DNA of 64,000 nucleotides, taken from contig NC_134027.1 of assembly GCF_964204645.1 (NCBI RefSeq), positions 3,522,485 through 3,586,484 on the forward strand, given 5' to 3'. Both the position numbers and the translations under genes were made by a program. The notes beneath the pieces were generated by a model that was not told where the DNA came from, ran no database searches, and saw only the letters and a list, made by a program, of their open reading frames with translations. Shown here piece by piece: positions 13,701 to 24,481 of this stretch (position 1 is its first letter; the number at the start of each line of letters is the position of its first letter). This DNA comes from Tubulanus polymorphus. Its lineage: Eukaryota; Nemertea; Palaeonemertea; Tubulaniformes; Tubulanidae.

Positions 13701-16700
13701 CCGATGAGAGGCATTTTCACATGAGTGGGTGGATTTAAAAATTCCTCTTCTTTCATTAATCCCATGATTGGTACGAGCGATGCATGATCAGACTTAGTTT
13801 TAAACAGTTGTTGATCTTTGTATTTTCCGGTTCCCGACCCGACCGGGTTGTCCTAAAATATCGAAATGATAAATACCCAAGTCTTATTCATTTCCATAAA
13901 TTACATGATATACATTTATTCAGATATAACAGATATATGGAACAGATAGAACAGATATATATTAAAAAAATATTTAAAAAACATTCATTTGGAAAAACCT
14001 TCTATTTCCCTGATTCTCAACTCGGTGAAATAATTTCAGTCCTAACAGATTGGGTTTACTGTATGAAAACTTGTATACTTACAAATTCGACACCGACTGT
14101 GACTTCATCGGGTACATCAGGCAGGTATCCGATCCAGCGGACTGTACCGTATTCCGGGCCTCTATCGCTCAGCCAAACAACGCGTTCATTTTCAACTAAC
14201 TGATGCTGTCCAGTTGACCGCATTGCCATCGCCATAATTGGTGATGTAGCCGATGGTGGAGTTGCTATTGATGTAGTTGAACTGATACTAGAATACTGAG
14301 GAGTAGAAGGTGATGGTGTATACACAGGAGGAGGTACCGATGGCACAGCTGTATGATGATGATGATGGTGACTGTGCTGGTTTTGTCCGGGTCCACGGAA
14401 ACGCCGGATTTTTGAGATATTCACGAATATTCCACTGTCCGGTTCACACATGAAATAACGTTGACTCGACAATGTTCCATCAGTCGTTCCTCTACCTTTA
14501 TTTTCCTGAAATGAGAAATTCAAAATTACTGTGTAACTCAAGGGTTTTTTTCATAGATAGGGGATGACCCATTCCGCGGTATCGCTGCCTTAGCTTTGAA
14601 AGATAGAAAACCACTCGCAATTATTCAATCTATTAAATGTTGTTTATTCAATGTCTTACTGGAAATGATATTATTGCAGAGAGAATGAATACACGCTGAG
14701 TATCTGCGTTATGCTACTGATAATAATTCAGGCAGGAATTGATTAATCAATGAAACACTACTGGATCATCGAAATAACAAGAATAGATTGAAACATCCAA
14801 TAGTCCGTTCCCTGACAAAAATGTTATCACTCCAGTTGGGGGCTGGGCATTAATTGATAAGTTTTGTTTGCAGAAATATTGGCAGCCACAATAATCCAAC
14901 CTCCATCTTAATTGATAAATGTATCGACTGTTGACTTTCTTGCCTGGCATTTTCCTATCGTTTTTGCCCGTTCGCCACATTTTAGTAGCCATAGTGAACG
15001 TTATAAGTATTACACTCCTTTAACTGATCAGGTGATAAAACCCAGATCAGAGCATTTGCCAGTTGTATTAGGCGAGGCAATTAATTACCAGAAAACAAAT
15101 GTGTTAGAAACAGCAGTAAGAATTTTACGAAATACTCAATCACTGTAATTACGAAGATTATTGAAGGGAATGAACATACCGCTACGCGAATACCATTGCA
15201 CCAAACTATCACCCTGCTGGATTCTAATCTAAACTGTAGAATGGCATCAACAAAAATGTCATGTCAGACTTTGATGAAATCGTGTTTCTATCCCAGATTC
15301 ATGTTTACATTTATGCTCCTAAGAAAGGTTAACCATTTCCAATACAGCAAAATCATCAAAAGAAGGCTGATAATACAGTACCAGCTGTCAGTATGGATGA
15401 GAGTTGAAATTTAACCTTGATGGGAATAAATGCCTATAAACTCTTCTTCAGTTAAGTTTCCTGGATACAATAAAAAAAGAATATATCACCATTATCCGAA
15501 TATCCGAATAAGACGTGGATTTCGTTCCATTGCGACGCTAAGACTTTATAACGTTACCATAAAGAATCTACCAAAGATGACAAGAAAAGTTTTTTCAAAG
15601 AAAATAATTGTTTTGATGAGTGTATGCGAGTACTCTACAGAATAAATGAATCTATTCAACTCTACGAGATATGACGAGGTAGAAATTTGGATAAGAAGAG
15701 CTGAATGAAGCTAGAATCGACATTCCACAGATAAAGCTGCAGCTGTGCCAGAATAATTCCAACAAACAGTTCGTTCTCATCAGTGTGAGAAATATGGAAA
15801 AATACAACAAAGATTAAATGTTACAAAGACTCTGACATGACTGTCACAACCCAGTCACAACCCAGTACGGTACAGCATTTTCTCCTACAACAACAAAGGT
15901 GTTATAATGAATAACCTATTCAATCAAAGATCATATTTTGGAAGGTACTTGGAAGGTCTGATGAAGAATTTTGGGATGGAGAAATCTCAATCAGAGTGTA
16001 CAAATACCAAAAATACCACAAGGTATGGCATAAGGGGGTTTGAATTTGTGCTGCAACTCGGTAGAATACTGTCATCTGATATTAATCAGCTGCCGGAAAA
16101 ACATCTTCAGTGCGTATTCTTCCGCCTGGATTTCGTAACAGAATGAAAACAAGCTAAAGCAAACAACAAGCACGCTGCGCAACAGAACATCCTACATTAT
16201 ACTCTCCGCTCCTACTTAGGTAGGTACTTCAACCTTTCCTTTACTCATGAATTCATATCCTTTGACCTCAGCGCGAGGATGTAATAAATAAAACATTATG
16301 ACCTCTCTACCTCGCTTTTCACTCTACCTTGAAGGTAAATACAGTCTGTTTATATGGACATATATTAAAGGTTGCCCGTGCTGATGTTGGAATGATACTT
16401 CCAGCTGGTGGAAATGCTGAGAAATCATACCGCAATGGATTCCACCGACGCAAACTTTTTGACGTCAGATGCAAGGTGCATTTCAGAATTCTATTGGGTG
16501 AGAATGATTCAACCTTAGTGAATTCTGCCAGATGTTCATTTTAATACTGTGTGGCCTACCGTAAAGCACATAGCTAGCCTTTATAGGAAGATGGCAATAC
16601 GTCTAATAAAGTATCTATGACATTATGTATGTTACTGAGCCTTCACCTCAAATATTATTCCAGAAAATATATATTTATATATATATACAACAGATATAGA

Positions 16701-19700
16701 TTTTAAAAACTTATTAGTTTATAGCTCATCCTACATTTTCCATAAAATCCTTCCTGATATAAACTCTGATCATGTACGGAATCCCACAGCTCTGCTGTGA
16801 ATAGGGACTACTCAGTGGGTTGATGAGATATCATGTAGCCGAGACATTTCAAATAAAAGGTCGACGAAAGATTTCTAAATAGACTTTAAGACATTTAAGC
16901 GAATGTGACAGTTAATTTGGTGAGAGTATCCGGTATGCCTGGTCAGCTCAACGGTGGCTTATCACCGCATTAGTTCTGTCAACAAACCCTCGTCAGGACT
17001 TTCTCTTAATGGAATTTGCGATGGTTGAGACAGCATTCATACAGCATTTGATTTTGCACTTCAAAGAGAAGGCAAAACTAGCAATTAATCATTAATCATC
17101 ATTGGCATATTCCTTTGAGCACTCCAGTCAATGTGCTACCTTAACTAATATCAATATTTCTAGCTAACTGCGGTTTGTCATTCTTGTAAAAAATTGAAAA
17201 TATTGATGCCACTATTGATGCTATTGTGTTATAGAGGATCCCGATGATGAAATCGAACAAAACCTTCATAAACCACAAACATTATCAGCAAACTGAGTCA
17301 GAGAAAACCACAAAGGTATGGTAAGGATCAGACCCAGACATCATTAGTAATATATGATATATTTTTAACCTGGGCCAGATTTGGCCCGTGCCCAATTAGG
17401 CCGCGACCGTCCGTTCACAGTGGTGCCAAATGGGGCCGTGTGTGTTTGATAGACTAAATTATGCCCGACAAAACCGTCGGACCAGGCCTGTGCCACATTT
17501 ATTGGTAGAATTATTCTGTGTGTATGCAACTTGGTTCTGGAAGTGACTTTTCCGCGCTTCTAATTACATCTATTTGATAGCATTTATGAGTTGAGTGATT
17601 TATAGGTGAACGCATTCTCTTATTACGCATGGGTCAAATTTGACTCGGGCCTGGTGCAGGCCAGTTTGACCCGGGCCAAATAGTTTCCGTGTGATCGTGA
17701 TAGCATACATTCATTAGCACGTAAGCAAGATAATTAACACGCCAATCAGGTCTCGTAAGTAATTATCGAAGAACCATAGGGATTGAAGAAATAATTAAAA
17801 ACAAATTATCTTATCAAACTGTCTTGGTTTGATATGAAAGCTAGGGACCTTTTAATCTAAGAGAAATCATCTTTGACTTACGCTTAATCAATAACGAGTT
17901 CAGAAATGTTCAGCAAGTACTAGTCATTACATTTCCTAACTGGAAGCATTATATAATGAACATCATCTGTAGGAATATTCCTAATTATAAACTGTACAAA
18001 GATTCAATTAGTAAAGTAAGAAGCGCATCTGATACCCAGATGATTCCTACCAATCTAAAGCTGTAATTCTACCATCCTTTACTGAGCCTGGCCATAATCC
18101 ACAGCCACTCATATATTGAATATATGACAACTGGAAATTTGCCATAGTTCGATGTTTTTAGCAGAAACAGAATCAAGTCATTGCCTGAACCGCTGTAGTT
18201 AACGCCTACACACAGACAGGCCTACATCTTTACATATCAATGACACGATAATTTTTAAACCGGTTGTCGTATCATGGAAACCATGCCATAATTCGAAATT
18301 GGTGATCGGCATTAAACAAACAATATGGCTGTTTGATGAAAACAGATGATTTTGAGATGTACGTAATTTGTATGCAGAGGAGATAGATTACGCTTTAATG
18401 ACTGCAAATCAAATCTCATTGCATCCGTAATGATAAATAGCCACATGAATATTTGAACACAACCAGCAGAGGAGACTCTTAAAATAGAGGCTTATGGCAA
18501 AAATCATGATATATGTCTAAATCAGAAAACTTTGATTCTTATGATAAAAGTTGTTTTAGGTGGAGTGCTCGGTGCTAAAAGCAATTATTTTCAGCTGCTT
18601 GGGGAAAAACTAATGATAGACTTAAACTCAAAATAAATTGGGGAATAGTGAAAATTTATCGTTAAATTCATTATAAATCAGTTTAATAATTTCTTAGGTG
18701 TAATCCACACTAGCGAATGTTGCTTCCATGCTGGTTTTACAATGAAGCGATGAACAAGAATTCTGTACAACAAAACGCCAGCAGTAAACTATGTTATCCT
18801 TGGCACACACAGATCTGTAAGTTATATACAGCCTATACCTAAGTAACGAATGTTCAGCACCGAAGCTTATACCTTCCTCGTATTTATATATACCTGACGT
18901 ACTGCTGTATAGGAACGGTACATAAAGGTATTTGAGAAATTGTGTTACTGAATAAAATGTATGATGCACATAGCATATTTGCATGTACAACATATGTAAC
19001 TAAAAATACAATCAAACTCTGAATTAAATCATGCACTTAGCCAAGGTTATACCCAGCAATATCAAATTATGTATTGGCTTTTGAATATCTTATTTTCATC
19101 GGTAAGATCTTCCGAAATAGCATAATCAGGGGTAACCCCGAGAACTTAAACTCATCACAATCTACTTCTGAATTTGATGTCAGACTTTCAATATTTTTTG
19201 ATATGGTACCACACTAGCCATAAAACTATTAGCAAAGCAAAAACTGTTCCCGTTATCATAAACCATCGCTTAAACTGTTGATGAAATGATAGATGGTACA
19301 GGATTCAAAAACAATTCAAGCATCATGCAGCATGGAAATCATAAGCTATAGGCTACAGCCATATAATTAAGAAATAATGTTTTTGAAACAGAAAGGTTCT
19401 ACACCTTAAAACTCACCAATAGTTCAACACCAAACCATAAACCCCTTATTCCTGTCAAACATCCTTTGTATCGAATGATGCCCGAAGCGCGATCTGGTAG
19501 GTTTGGGTAATGTAATATTGAAACAAAATCCGAAACCAGTAAATTCAGTCCTTCGTCGAGCCATTGCTGGTCATCAAACACTTTCACTCTATCTGCACAT
19601 GTACTGATAGATGCCAATAATAAATACTGTTCAAATGTTATCTTCGACACATCGTTTGGTGGACAACTTAATATAAGATTATCAAAATCTAATGACGCGA

Positions 19701-19890
19701 AGTATGAAAATCCGATCTTCTCGTGTTTCTTGGTTTGTTTATCCTCGTAATCTTTCCATAACGTTCCCGGTAGTACGGTTATTTCATCGCCGGCTTTTTG
19801 TCGTGATAAAAATCCAGTTTTTTCCTTCTTGTTCGCGATGTGTTCTTTTTTAAGAATATAACGAGGTCTCTGTTGTGTGTCTGATGCCAT
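7773..19890 (-). CDS. CYLD: CYLD deubiquitinase (15 exons, 1168 aa)
   Basis: Exons in transcript order: 19890-19417, 14505-14083, 13852-13702, 11751-11614, 11092-10679, 10571-10018, 9934-9781, 9698-9434, 9229-9138, 9055-8989, 8910-8790, 8699-8591, 8506-8400, 8323-8077, 7963-7773. The sum is 3507 nt; phases agree throughout. Three CAP-Gly domains are visible. The first spans exons 1-2 ([20 protein letters not shown]). The second spans exons 2-3 ([10 protein letters not shown], then [15 protein letters not shown]). The third spans exons 6-7 ([12 protein letters not shown], then [14 protein letters not shown]). Serine-rich disordered linkers lie between. The USP domain has the catalytic Cys at about residue 809 ([13 protein letters not shown]) and the His at about 1080 (ETSHYVAFV). 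A cysteine-rich B-box-like insert is in exon 13 and the terminal [11 protein letters not shown] block is intact. CYLD cleaves K63- and M1-linked ubiquitin chains and restrains NF-kB/JNK signalling. It is longer than human (956 aa) because of the linkers. Confidence 0.97.
11982..12155. repeat. foldback (inverted repeat) element in CYLD intron 3
   Basis: The left arm, starting at catgaaggaaataaacaatg, reappears reverse-complemented ending ...gtttatttccctcatg. The arms are each about 75-80 nt with few mismatches and meet at a short centre near 12065-12075. Key matching blocks are GGCTCTGTGGGTTGAGG on the left and CCTCAACCCACAGAGCC on the right. Consistent with a MITE-like or foldback element, or a recent inverted duplication. 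No target-site duplication was confirmed. Confidence 0.8.
12297..13559 (-). CDS. nested ORF in CYLD intron 3: putative multi-pass membrane protein with 11-residue repeats (420 aa)
   Basis: A 420-codon open frame lies entirely inside CYLD intron 3 (13701-11752), on the same strand. CYLD exons 3 and 4 join in phase without it (phase 1 to phase 1, [11 protein letters not shown]), so it is not needed for CYLD. Residues about 11-25, 44-57, 60-79 and 82-109 are strongly hydrophobic (for example [11 protein letters not shown] and [12 protein letters not shown]), suggesting three or four membrane segments. Then comes a polar segment, about 13 tandem copies of an 11-residue unit ([11 protein letters not shown], about residues 200-340), and an acidic tail ending HSFVL. 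The start is the first ATG after an in-frame TAG, with A at -3. No family was recognised. It could be a single-exon nested gene or the first exon of a longer one; a donor-like CAG/GTTTGA lies near 12368. A chance open frame is possible, but more than 120 hydrophobic codons plus a repeat kept in frame argue against it. Confidence 0.5.
   Translation of the reverse strand: MQPLNINNLGFYPVLIFTCIICLYTRNTANIHMTVIQSSVVKHSVLAMLIVDYFFISPFWRVYILLCNIVAGIIKIFWNWNSFLVLTVWNILYLYLKFIIYIGFVFMFMSNSFEKVVKFLTMDLKQNGIGNQYDSNCDSDKSDLRFQHDHFGDKHQSRRSEDISPSIHLTKRSSNSSGSKNKMDGHSEYNGSQDHLDGKADGHRDEDMKYRNKHQDEDMKHRNKHQDEDMKHRNKHQDEDMKHRNKHQDEDMKHRNKHQDEDMKHRNKHQDEDMKHRNKHQDEDMKHRNKHQDEDMKYRNKHQDEDMKHGNKHQDEDMKHRSRHQDEDMNNRKITNYLSRSYRSPDSFTSTHFEDKTFDTSTSTYAIGPQSIDDYVVIGEEETGNMKDQQLTDEPLSGLNVKYSAQSPPRVTYIIHSFVL
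12571..12955 (-). repeat. 33-bp tandem repeat (minisatellite), in frame in the nested ORF
   Basis: About 12 near-identical 33-bp units run without spacers. On the minus strand each encodes an 11-residue unit ([11 protein letters not shown]). Central copies are almost identical; edge copies vary (KYRNK, KHGNK, KHRSR, MNNRK), the usual sign of array turnover. The unit length is a multiple of three, so copy-number change keeps the frame. Confidence 0.9.
14506..19416. other. CYLD intron 1 (4.9 kb)
   Basis: The intron separates exon 1 from exon 2 and splits the first CAP-Gly domain. Frames of 60-80 codons between about 14.9 and 16.5 kb show no recognisable domain. A short TA-rich run is at about 16660-16690. 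A GC-rich, inverted-repeat-containing patch at 17369-17700 is listed separately. Nothing else identifiable. Confidence 0.6.
17369..17700. mobile_element. possible degraded MITE-like element in CYLD intron 1
   Basis: Two GC-rich ends flank an AT-rich middle. The left end holds CTGGGCCAGATTTGGCCCG and the right end holds GACCCGGGCCAAATAG. The reverse complement of the right end shares TTTGGCCCG with the left end. Several GGCC palindromes and GGGTCAAATTTGACTC occur inside. The composition differs from the surrounding intron. The termini and any target duplication are unclear, so this is tentative. Confidence 0.3.
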
Positions 19891-20571
19891 TTTGAGGGTA
19901 AACTATGAACAGCCATAAGATTAATATCCTGATTAAAGTAAAGCGGTGTACTAATAGTGAGTGTGGGAGTGAGTTCGGCTATCAGACTGAGTGCTTTATC
20001 AGAGTTCTACATCTGAATGAAGTGCAAGACGTGTGTCGTAGACAATCCTCTGCCTGGTTCGTGTGTAGCTCCTTACTTTTTTATAGTTAATTAACACCGG
20101 TCTAATTACTCCTGACACTAATCAATTATTTGTAAGCAGTAAGTGAAAATAATATATCTAAACACGATAGTACACACCTTTACACCACTGCATCAACGTG
20201 AGCACTCATCCGTAGACAACATCAACATCATCAGCTGCTGCCGGGGTATCCCGATCGGGGATTCCCTTCAGCCTTGGTATCATTTATCACCTACAGAGGC
20301 AGCACCTGACGGTGTCTATGAATACAGTTTAATAATCTATTTCGATGTTTAAAAACCTGTATTTTGTAATTTTTGTGTTGTCCCTCTTACCTGCTTACTT
20401 ACGCAGAGGGTTGCTCGTGGAGTAATCATTTGAAATGATTACTCCAAGGTTCAAATGATTACTCTAAGGTTTAATGTAGATAAAAGAAAACCAATCACAC
20501 CAACCATTTGGTAATGATTACCTGCAGCTTTCCCACACTAAGAACATTTCACAATTTTTCCAACAAAACTA
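19891..20571. promoter_or_regulatory. CYLD upstream region / NDUFS6 downstream region
   Basis: This lies upstream of the CYLD start codon and should hold the CYLD promoter and leader; the NDUFS6 transcript ends at its distal side. A perfect 27-bp palindrome at 20419-20445 is followed by a near-repeat of its right arm. No coding frame is supported. Confidence 0.4.
20419..20445. repeat. perfect 27-bp palindrome with a direct partial repeat
   Basis: Arms GGAGTAATCATTT and AAATGATTACTCC flank a single central G. The right arm recurs at about 20451-20467 as CAAATGATTACTCTAAGG, so the arm sequence occurs three times in 50 bp. It is about 530 bp upstream of the CYLD ATG. Confidence 0.75.
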
Positions 20572-20577
20572 TTTATT
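20572..20577 (-). other. AATAAA polyadenylation signal, NDUFS6
   Basis: TTTATT on the plus strand gives AATAAA on the NDUFS6 strand, about 200 nt after its stop codon. Confidence 0.5.
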
Positions 20578-20772
20578 ACATATCATGTATATATAATAAG
20601 TTCATAAATCATATTACAATAATTTCAAATCTAGTTTCATACAATATCTTTGACCGTTTATATCCAAATATCTAATCAAGATTTTGATGTAATCTGAATC
20701 TTTGAAGAATTTGTTAAACTACATTTCAAGCGAGCACAACTACGTATGTACAAGATCACAGAGCGATGAAAA

Positions 20773-21620
20773 CTAATGTCCATGGCTTCCATCTAGATAG
20801 AACCTCAAACCACAGTATCCACAAGTATGATTACCAGGTTGATCCTGAAAACAGTAATATACCATATGAAGCAATACTCAACGCTTATTATATAATTTCA
20901 GTGGATTTCAATAATCATTCAGTGGTCTTATAACATACCAGGTTGATAAAAACTTTAGGATGACCAAGTGGGCCGCCACCACCATCGCAATGCACTACTC
21001 TCTCTGTGCATGCCTTTGGAGGAACCTCAGCAATTAAATCTATAGCAAAATTCTTATTGACCTAATGATTATGAAAAAAAAGAAGAAAAATGAACAATAT
21101 ATCTAAAATAAAAATTTAACAAACAAAAGTATTGCAGCAGTTTGTTGTCGGTCTAAGATGTTCAATCAGCTCAACTTAAAAAGGCATCCTTTTAACTTAC
21201 CACTTTGCTCTTTCCATCATTGAATCTTGCTAGTCTCCAATCATTCTGCTCAAATTTCTAAAACAGATTACTTATTGTCTTTATACATTGCATAAACAAA
21301 TTGTCACTAAATCAAGAAAGGCCCCGAGAATTTTCACTTTTCCTCCACTCCAGACAGACGTAAAAGTCCAACAACCAGAGCAGGACAAAACTGTCGGTCA
21401 AGAGAGACAGGAAGAAAACTCCACCACCAGATCCCATTCCCCAAAACTATTTGATAGATTAATCTCATTTCATGTATTTTATTACCTGTCCAGTGTGTAT
21501 TTGGAAATCTTCCCCTGACTGTGACTGTGTAGAGTATAGTAATTTGGACCCTCTGTTGATCATAGGCCCGAATCTAGAAAAATATCGAGATTTTGTAACG
21601 ATGTTGCCTAAGGTCGCCAT
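20773..21620 (-). CDS. NDUFS6: NADH:ubiquinone oxidoreductase iron-sulfur protein 6 (4 exons, 128 aa)
   Basis: Exons: 21620-21486, 21257-21201, 21061-20939, 20844-20773, all phase 0, total 387 nt. The product is the complex I accessory subunit of the N-module/Q-module junction in the mitochondrial matrix; it binds zinc and is needed late in assembly. The sequence shows HTGQ followed by a DWRLARF block, [33 protein letters not shown], and the terminal CGYCGLRF. The conserved zinc ligands (Cys in VVHC, His in LGHP, and the CGYC pair) are all present. The first 40 residues are basic and hydroxylated ([17 protein letters not shown]), a good mitochondrial presequence. The frame stays open upstream to an ATG at 21707, but the 21620 ATG gives the family's usual length (human 124 aa) and presequence. 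Head-to-head with CIAPIN1. Confidence 0.95.
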
Positions 21621-21707
21621 TTTAGGAATCGCTAATTGTAGGAGCCGGACAACTGGAGTCTCCGAATAGCGGAGGGCTCCGACTATTCCCACATCCACTA
21701 CTGCCAA

Positions 21708-21885
21708 CTTCCGCTCCCTTCCAAGGTCACGTGGACATCGAGAATCGTTTTCTCGAATTTCTAAGCTTTTTTCGGCTTAAAATCATTATTGAAAATAGAT
21801 AGGTAAATTAAATTTATCAAATAAATACAACCATCCTAGACGTGGTCGTTACGGTAGTGAAACCACTCAGAGAGAATGACTCTAT

Positions 21886-21969
<84 letters not shown>

Positions 21970-22084
21970 GTTAGAATAAATACATTTTACTACACTAAGT
22001 ATCGACATAAACCGTTCTAAATTATGTTCGCGATCCGCTGATTGTTTTGTTTTCCAGAATATTTGATTTCTTGAATCATCTAAG
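21708..22084. promoter_or_regulatory. bidirectional promoter region, NDUFS6 / CIAPIN1
   Basis: About 460 bp separate the two start codons (21620 and 22085), so both promoters must lie here or overlap. The NDUFS6 side is GC-richer and TATA-less. The CIAPIN1 side carries a 78-bp (TA)n tract. Inference from gene arrangement. Confidence 0.6.
21888..21965. repeat. (TA)n microsatellite, about 78 bp
   Basis: Uninterrupted alternating AT from 21888 to 21965. It is in the shared NDUFS6/CIAPIN1 upstream region, about 120 bp before the CIAPIN1 start codon. Confidence 0.98.
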
Positions 22085-23501
22085 ATGGTAGCGTCAGTTG
22101 ATATAAAGAGTGGGCAGACTGTCTTGCTGTTGTGGGGTGGAAAGGAATCTCCGCCAGAATCGATTAATTCAGTTGTGTCTGAGCTAAACAAGAAGGTTGC
22201 CGCAACTGGTAAAGTACAAGTCGAGCATGTCGAACGGTTACACCTTTGTAAGTTTAAAGCACAGACTAGTTTTCATATAAATGAACTGTTGAATGAAGGA
22301 GTCATTGATTTATAAAATAATGTTTGAATATTTTAGCCGCTCATAAAGACTCATCATTTGACGTCGCCCTGTCCGGCTTTTTACACCCTGCATCTGTGAT
22401 ACATGATTCGGATGTTCTTGTTGAAGTTGCACGTATTCTCAAACCTAGCGGATGTTTTTATTTGAGGGAACCTACCACTGATACGGATGGTGACAAATTG
22501 AGATCTGCTGAAAAGTTAGCTTCTTCGTTAAAGCTAGCCGGCTTTGTCAATGTATCCAATGTAAGTGAACAGGCATTCAATCATATATATATATTAACAG
22601 TAAGAAGTGTCTTGTAGATATGCATTTATGACATCCAATTTTATAGTTGTATTGGTTTAGAAATATTTGGGTATGCTTAAGGTAAAGAATCTATTAATAA
22701 TTTAGTTAAGTCTTAAGAATCTATTTATAATTTACTTAAGGCCAGCCGCTTATCACTTACACCAGCAGAACTGAAGGATATTCAACAGGCTTTAGCATTA
22801 ACATTAGATGTATGTTTAACTCAAATAAGTGGTCAAAAGCCCGCGTATGAGGTTGGAGCGCAGACTCGGTTGAAATTGTCGTTTGGTGCCAAAAGTAAGT
22901 TCATCATCATTGAGAGATACACATTGGTTTACTTAACTACATCATTCAACTTACTAATTGATACATGTTTTTGTAGAACCTAAAGATGTTGTAAAGACTG
23001 CCGCAGTTTGGTCACTTTCCGCTAATGATGTCCTTGATGATGATATTATTGATTCTGATGCACTATTGGACGAGGAAGATCTTAAGAAGCCTGACCCAAA
23101 ATCTCTAAAAGGTTCGGAATAATTTCCAAAGACCTAACCGTGACTTTTTGTACCATATATTGTATTATCGTCTTAATCACAGCTGAATGCGGTCCAAATT
23201 CTGGTCGTAAGAAAGCATGCAAGAACTGTAACTGTGGTTTGGCTGATGAATTAGATGCAGGAGGAACGCCTACACAAAAAACACCTCAACAAGCATCTGC
23301 TTGCGGAAGTGTAAGTTCATGTTCCAATATGTGATGATCTGACTGATATTTCATTTTGATAACACAAATCTTTAAATTTTGTTTCAGTGCTATCTCGGTG
23401 ATGCATTCCGTTGCGCGAGTTGTCCTTATCTTGGGATGCCGGCTTTTAAACCTGGAGATAAGGTTACACTCAGTGAAAGGCAACTGAAAGCTGACACATG
23501 A
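22085..23501 (+). CDS. CIAPIN1: anamorsin, cytosolic Fe-S cluster assembly factor (6 exons, 305 aa)
   Basis: Exons: 22085-22247, 22337-22560, 22741-22894, 22977-23111, 23183-23310, 23388-23501; total 918 nt. The N-terminal half is the SAM-methyltransferase-like fold ([28 protein letters not shown]). Then comes the linker with [19 protein letters not shown] and EEDLKKPDP, the family's DRE2-type segment. The C-terminus carries two Fe-S motifs. The first is [17 protein letters not shown] (C-X9-C-X2-C-X-C). The second is [17 protein letters not shown] (C-X2-C-X7-C-X2-C), spanning the exon 5/6 junction. It ends in [11 protein letters not shown]. With the diflavin reductase NDOR1 it passes electrons to the cytosolic Fe-S assembly pathway. 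Length is as expected (human 312 aa). Oddities: the exon 4 donor is G/GTTCGG, a weak site, and the exon 3 acceptor region is duplicated. Confidence 0.96.
22683..22740 (+). repeat. tandem duplication at the 3' end of CIAPIN1 intron 2
   Basis: Two copies of about 28 bp (22683-22710 and 22712-22740), each containing AAGAATCTATT followed by an A/T-rich tract and TTAAG. The second copy is the acceptor of exon 3; the first is a potential competing acceptor. Confidence 0.8.
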
Positions 23502-23604
23502 ACAAAACCATATTGGTTCATTTACGATGTAATTTGAATAGCCTTAATAACTGTGATCCATAGAACTGATGATTTTAATGTATGAATTACGCTTTGATGT
23601 GTCG

Positions 23605-23610
23605 AATAAA
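23605..23610 (+). other. AATAAA polyadenylation signal, CIAPIN1
   Basis: Canonical hexamer about 105 nt after the CIAPIN1 stop codon. Confidence 0.65.
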
Positions 23611-24481
23611 ATTATTATACACAGACTCCTACTTTAACTGTACACGGTACTTGTCACTTGTTAAACTGCTCAAATCGATGAATTTTACTATAATTCATTC
23701 GGAAAAACCATAGAAATTTCATGTTTCTCAACACGAATATTCTGTTCATCTCAGTGAAATATTTGCAGTCCCAATAAAGCAGTCTACTGTTATAAACGGC
23801 ATTTCTTATGCCAAGAAAAATGACAATATTCGCGTATTACCTGGTTATGCTGGTACTCATTACTGTATGAACGTACATCTAGTCATATTTGATCCTTGAA
23901 TTTTCAAATTCAGAAATTGAACTGTTTAATTATTGAATACAAAGTACTTTTTTGTACTAGTATGGAAAAGTTTCCGTAAAATTATAATAATAAATGATCC
24001 TTCATTTATCATGACTGACCAATTTGTGTTTAGTAGAGATTTTGTAAATCCTTTGCACGTGGATAATAAATTTAGTACATGTGTCAAATTAATTACTTGT
24101 CATTACTCGGTTTTTTTCATAAAAGATGCTAGATTTGATCAAGTTTTCCTCTCACTGATGATCCCAATATCAAAGCATTAAAAGCGGCCATTTCTTTCAA
24201 TCCTCTGAGCAGATCTGTTCTGGAGTCCCTTCAAGGTTAGCCATAGAGATAAAACGAGAAGTATTCAAATAGGTGGGAATTGAAAACATTTAATACAATA
24301 AATTTTAGATGAACTGTTATAGCTGATTATAATTCTAATAAATTGAAAAGCACAATACGATATAAACTTAGTTAGATACGGAATAATAAAAGGTGATATA
24401 AGCCTACTGATATGGACATTAAATTAAATTAAATAGCTCGAGGAGCTTTTTAGGTGAAATCCAAGATAGAAGTAATTAGGT
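23611..24481. other. intergenic region between CIAPIN1 and the zinc-finger gene (convergent)
   Basis: AT-rich, with no supported coding exon. On the minus strand a variant signal ATTAAA (24289-24294) could end the zinc-finger transcript about 190 nt after its stop. Confidence 0.5.

Noticed and set aside
14912-16544. Cluster of short plus-strand frames in CYLD intron 1 as a decayed transposon gene
   Set aside because: No transposase, reverse transcriptase or other motif could be recognised in any frame.
21621-21707. Upstream in-frame ATG of NDUFS6 at 21707
   Set aside because: It would add 29 residues before a good mitochondrial presequence and exceed the usual family length; most likely 5' UTR, though not excluded.
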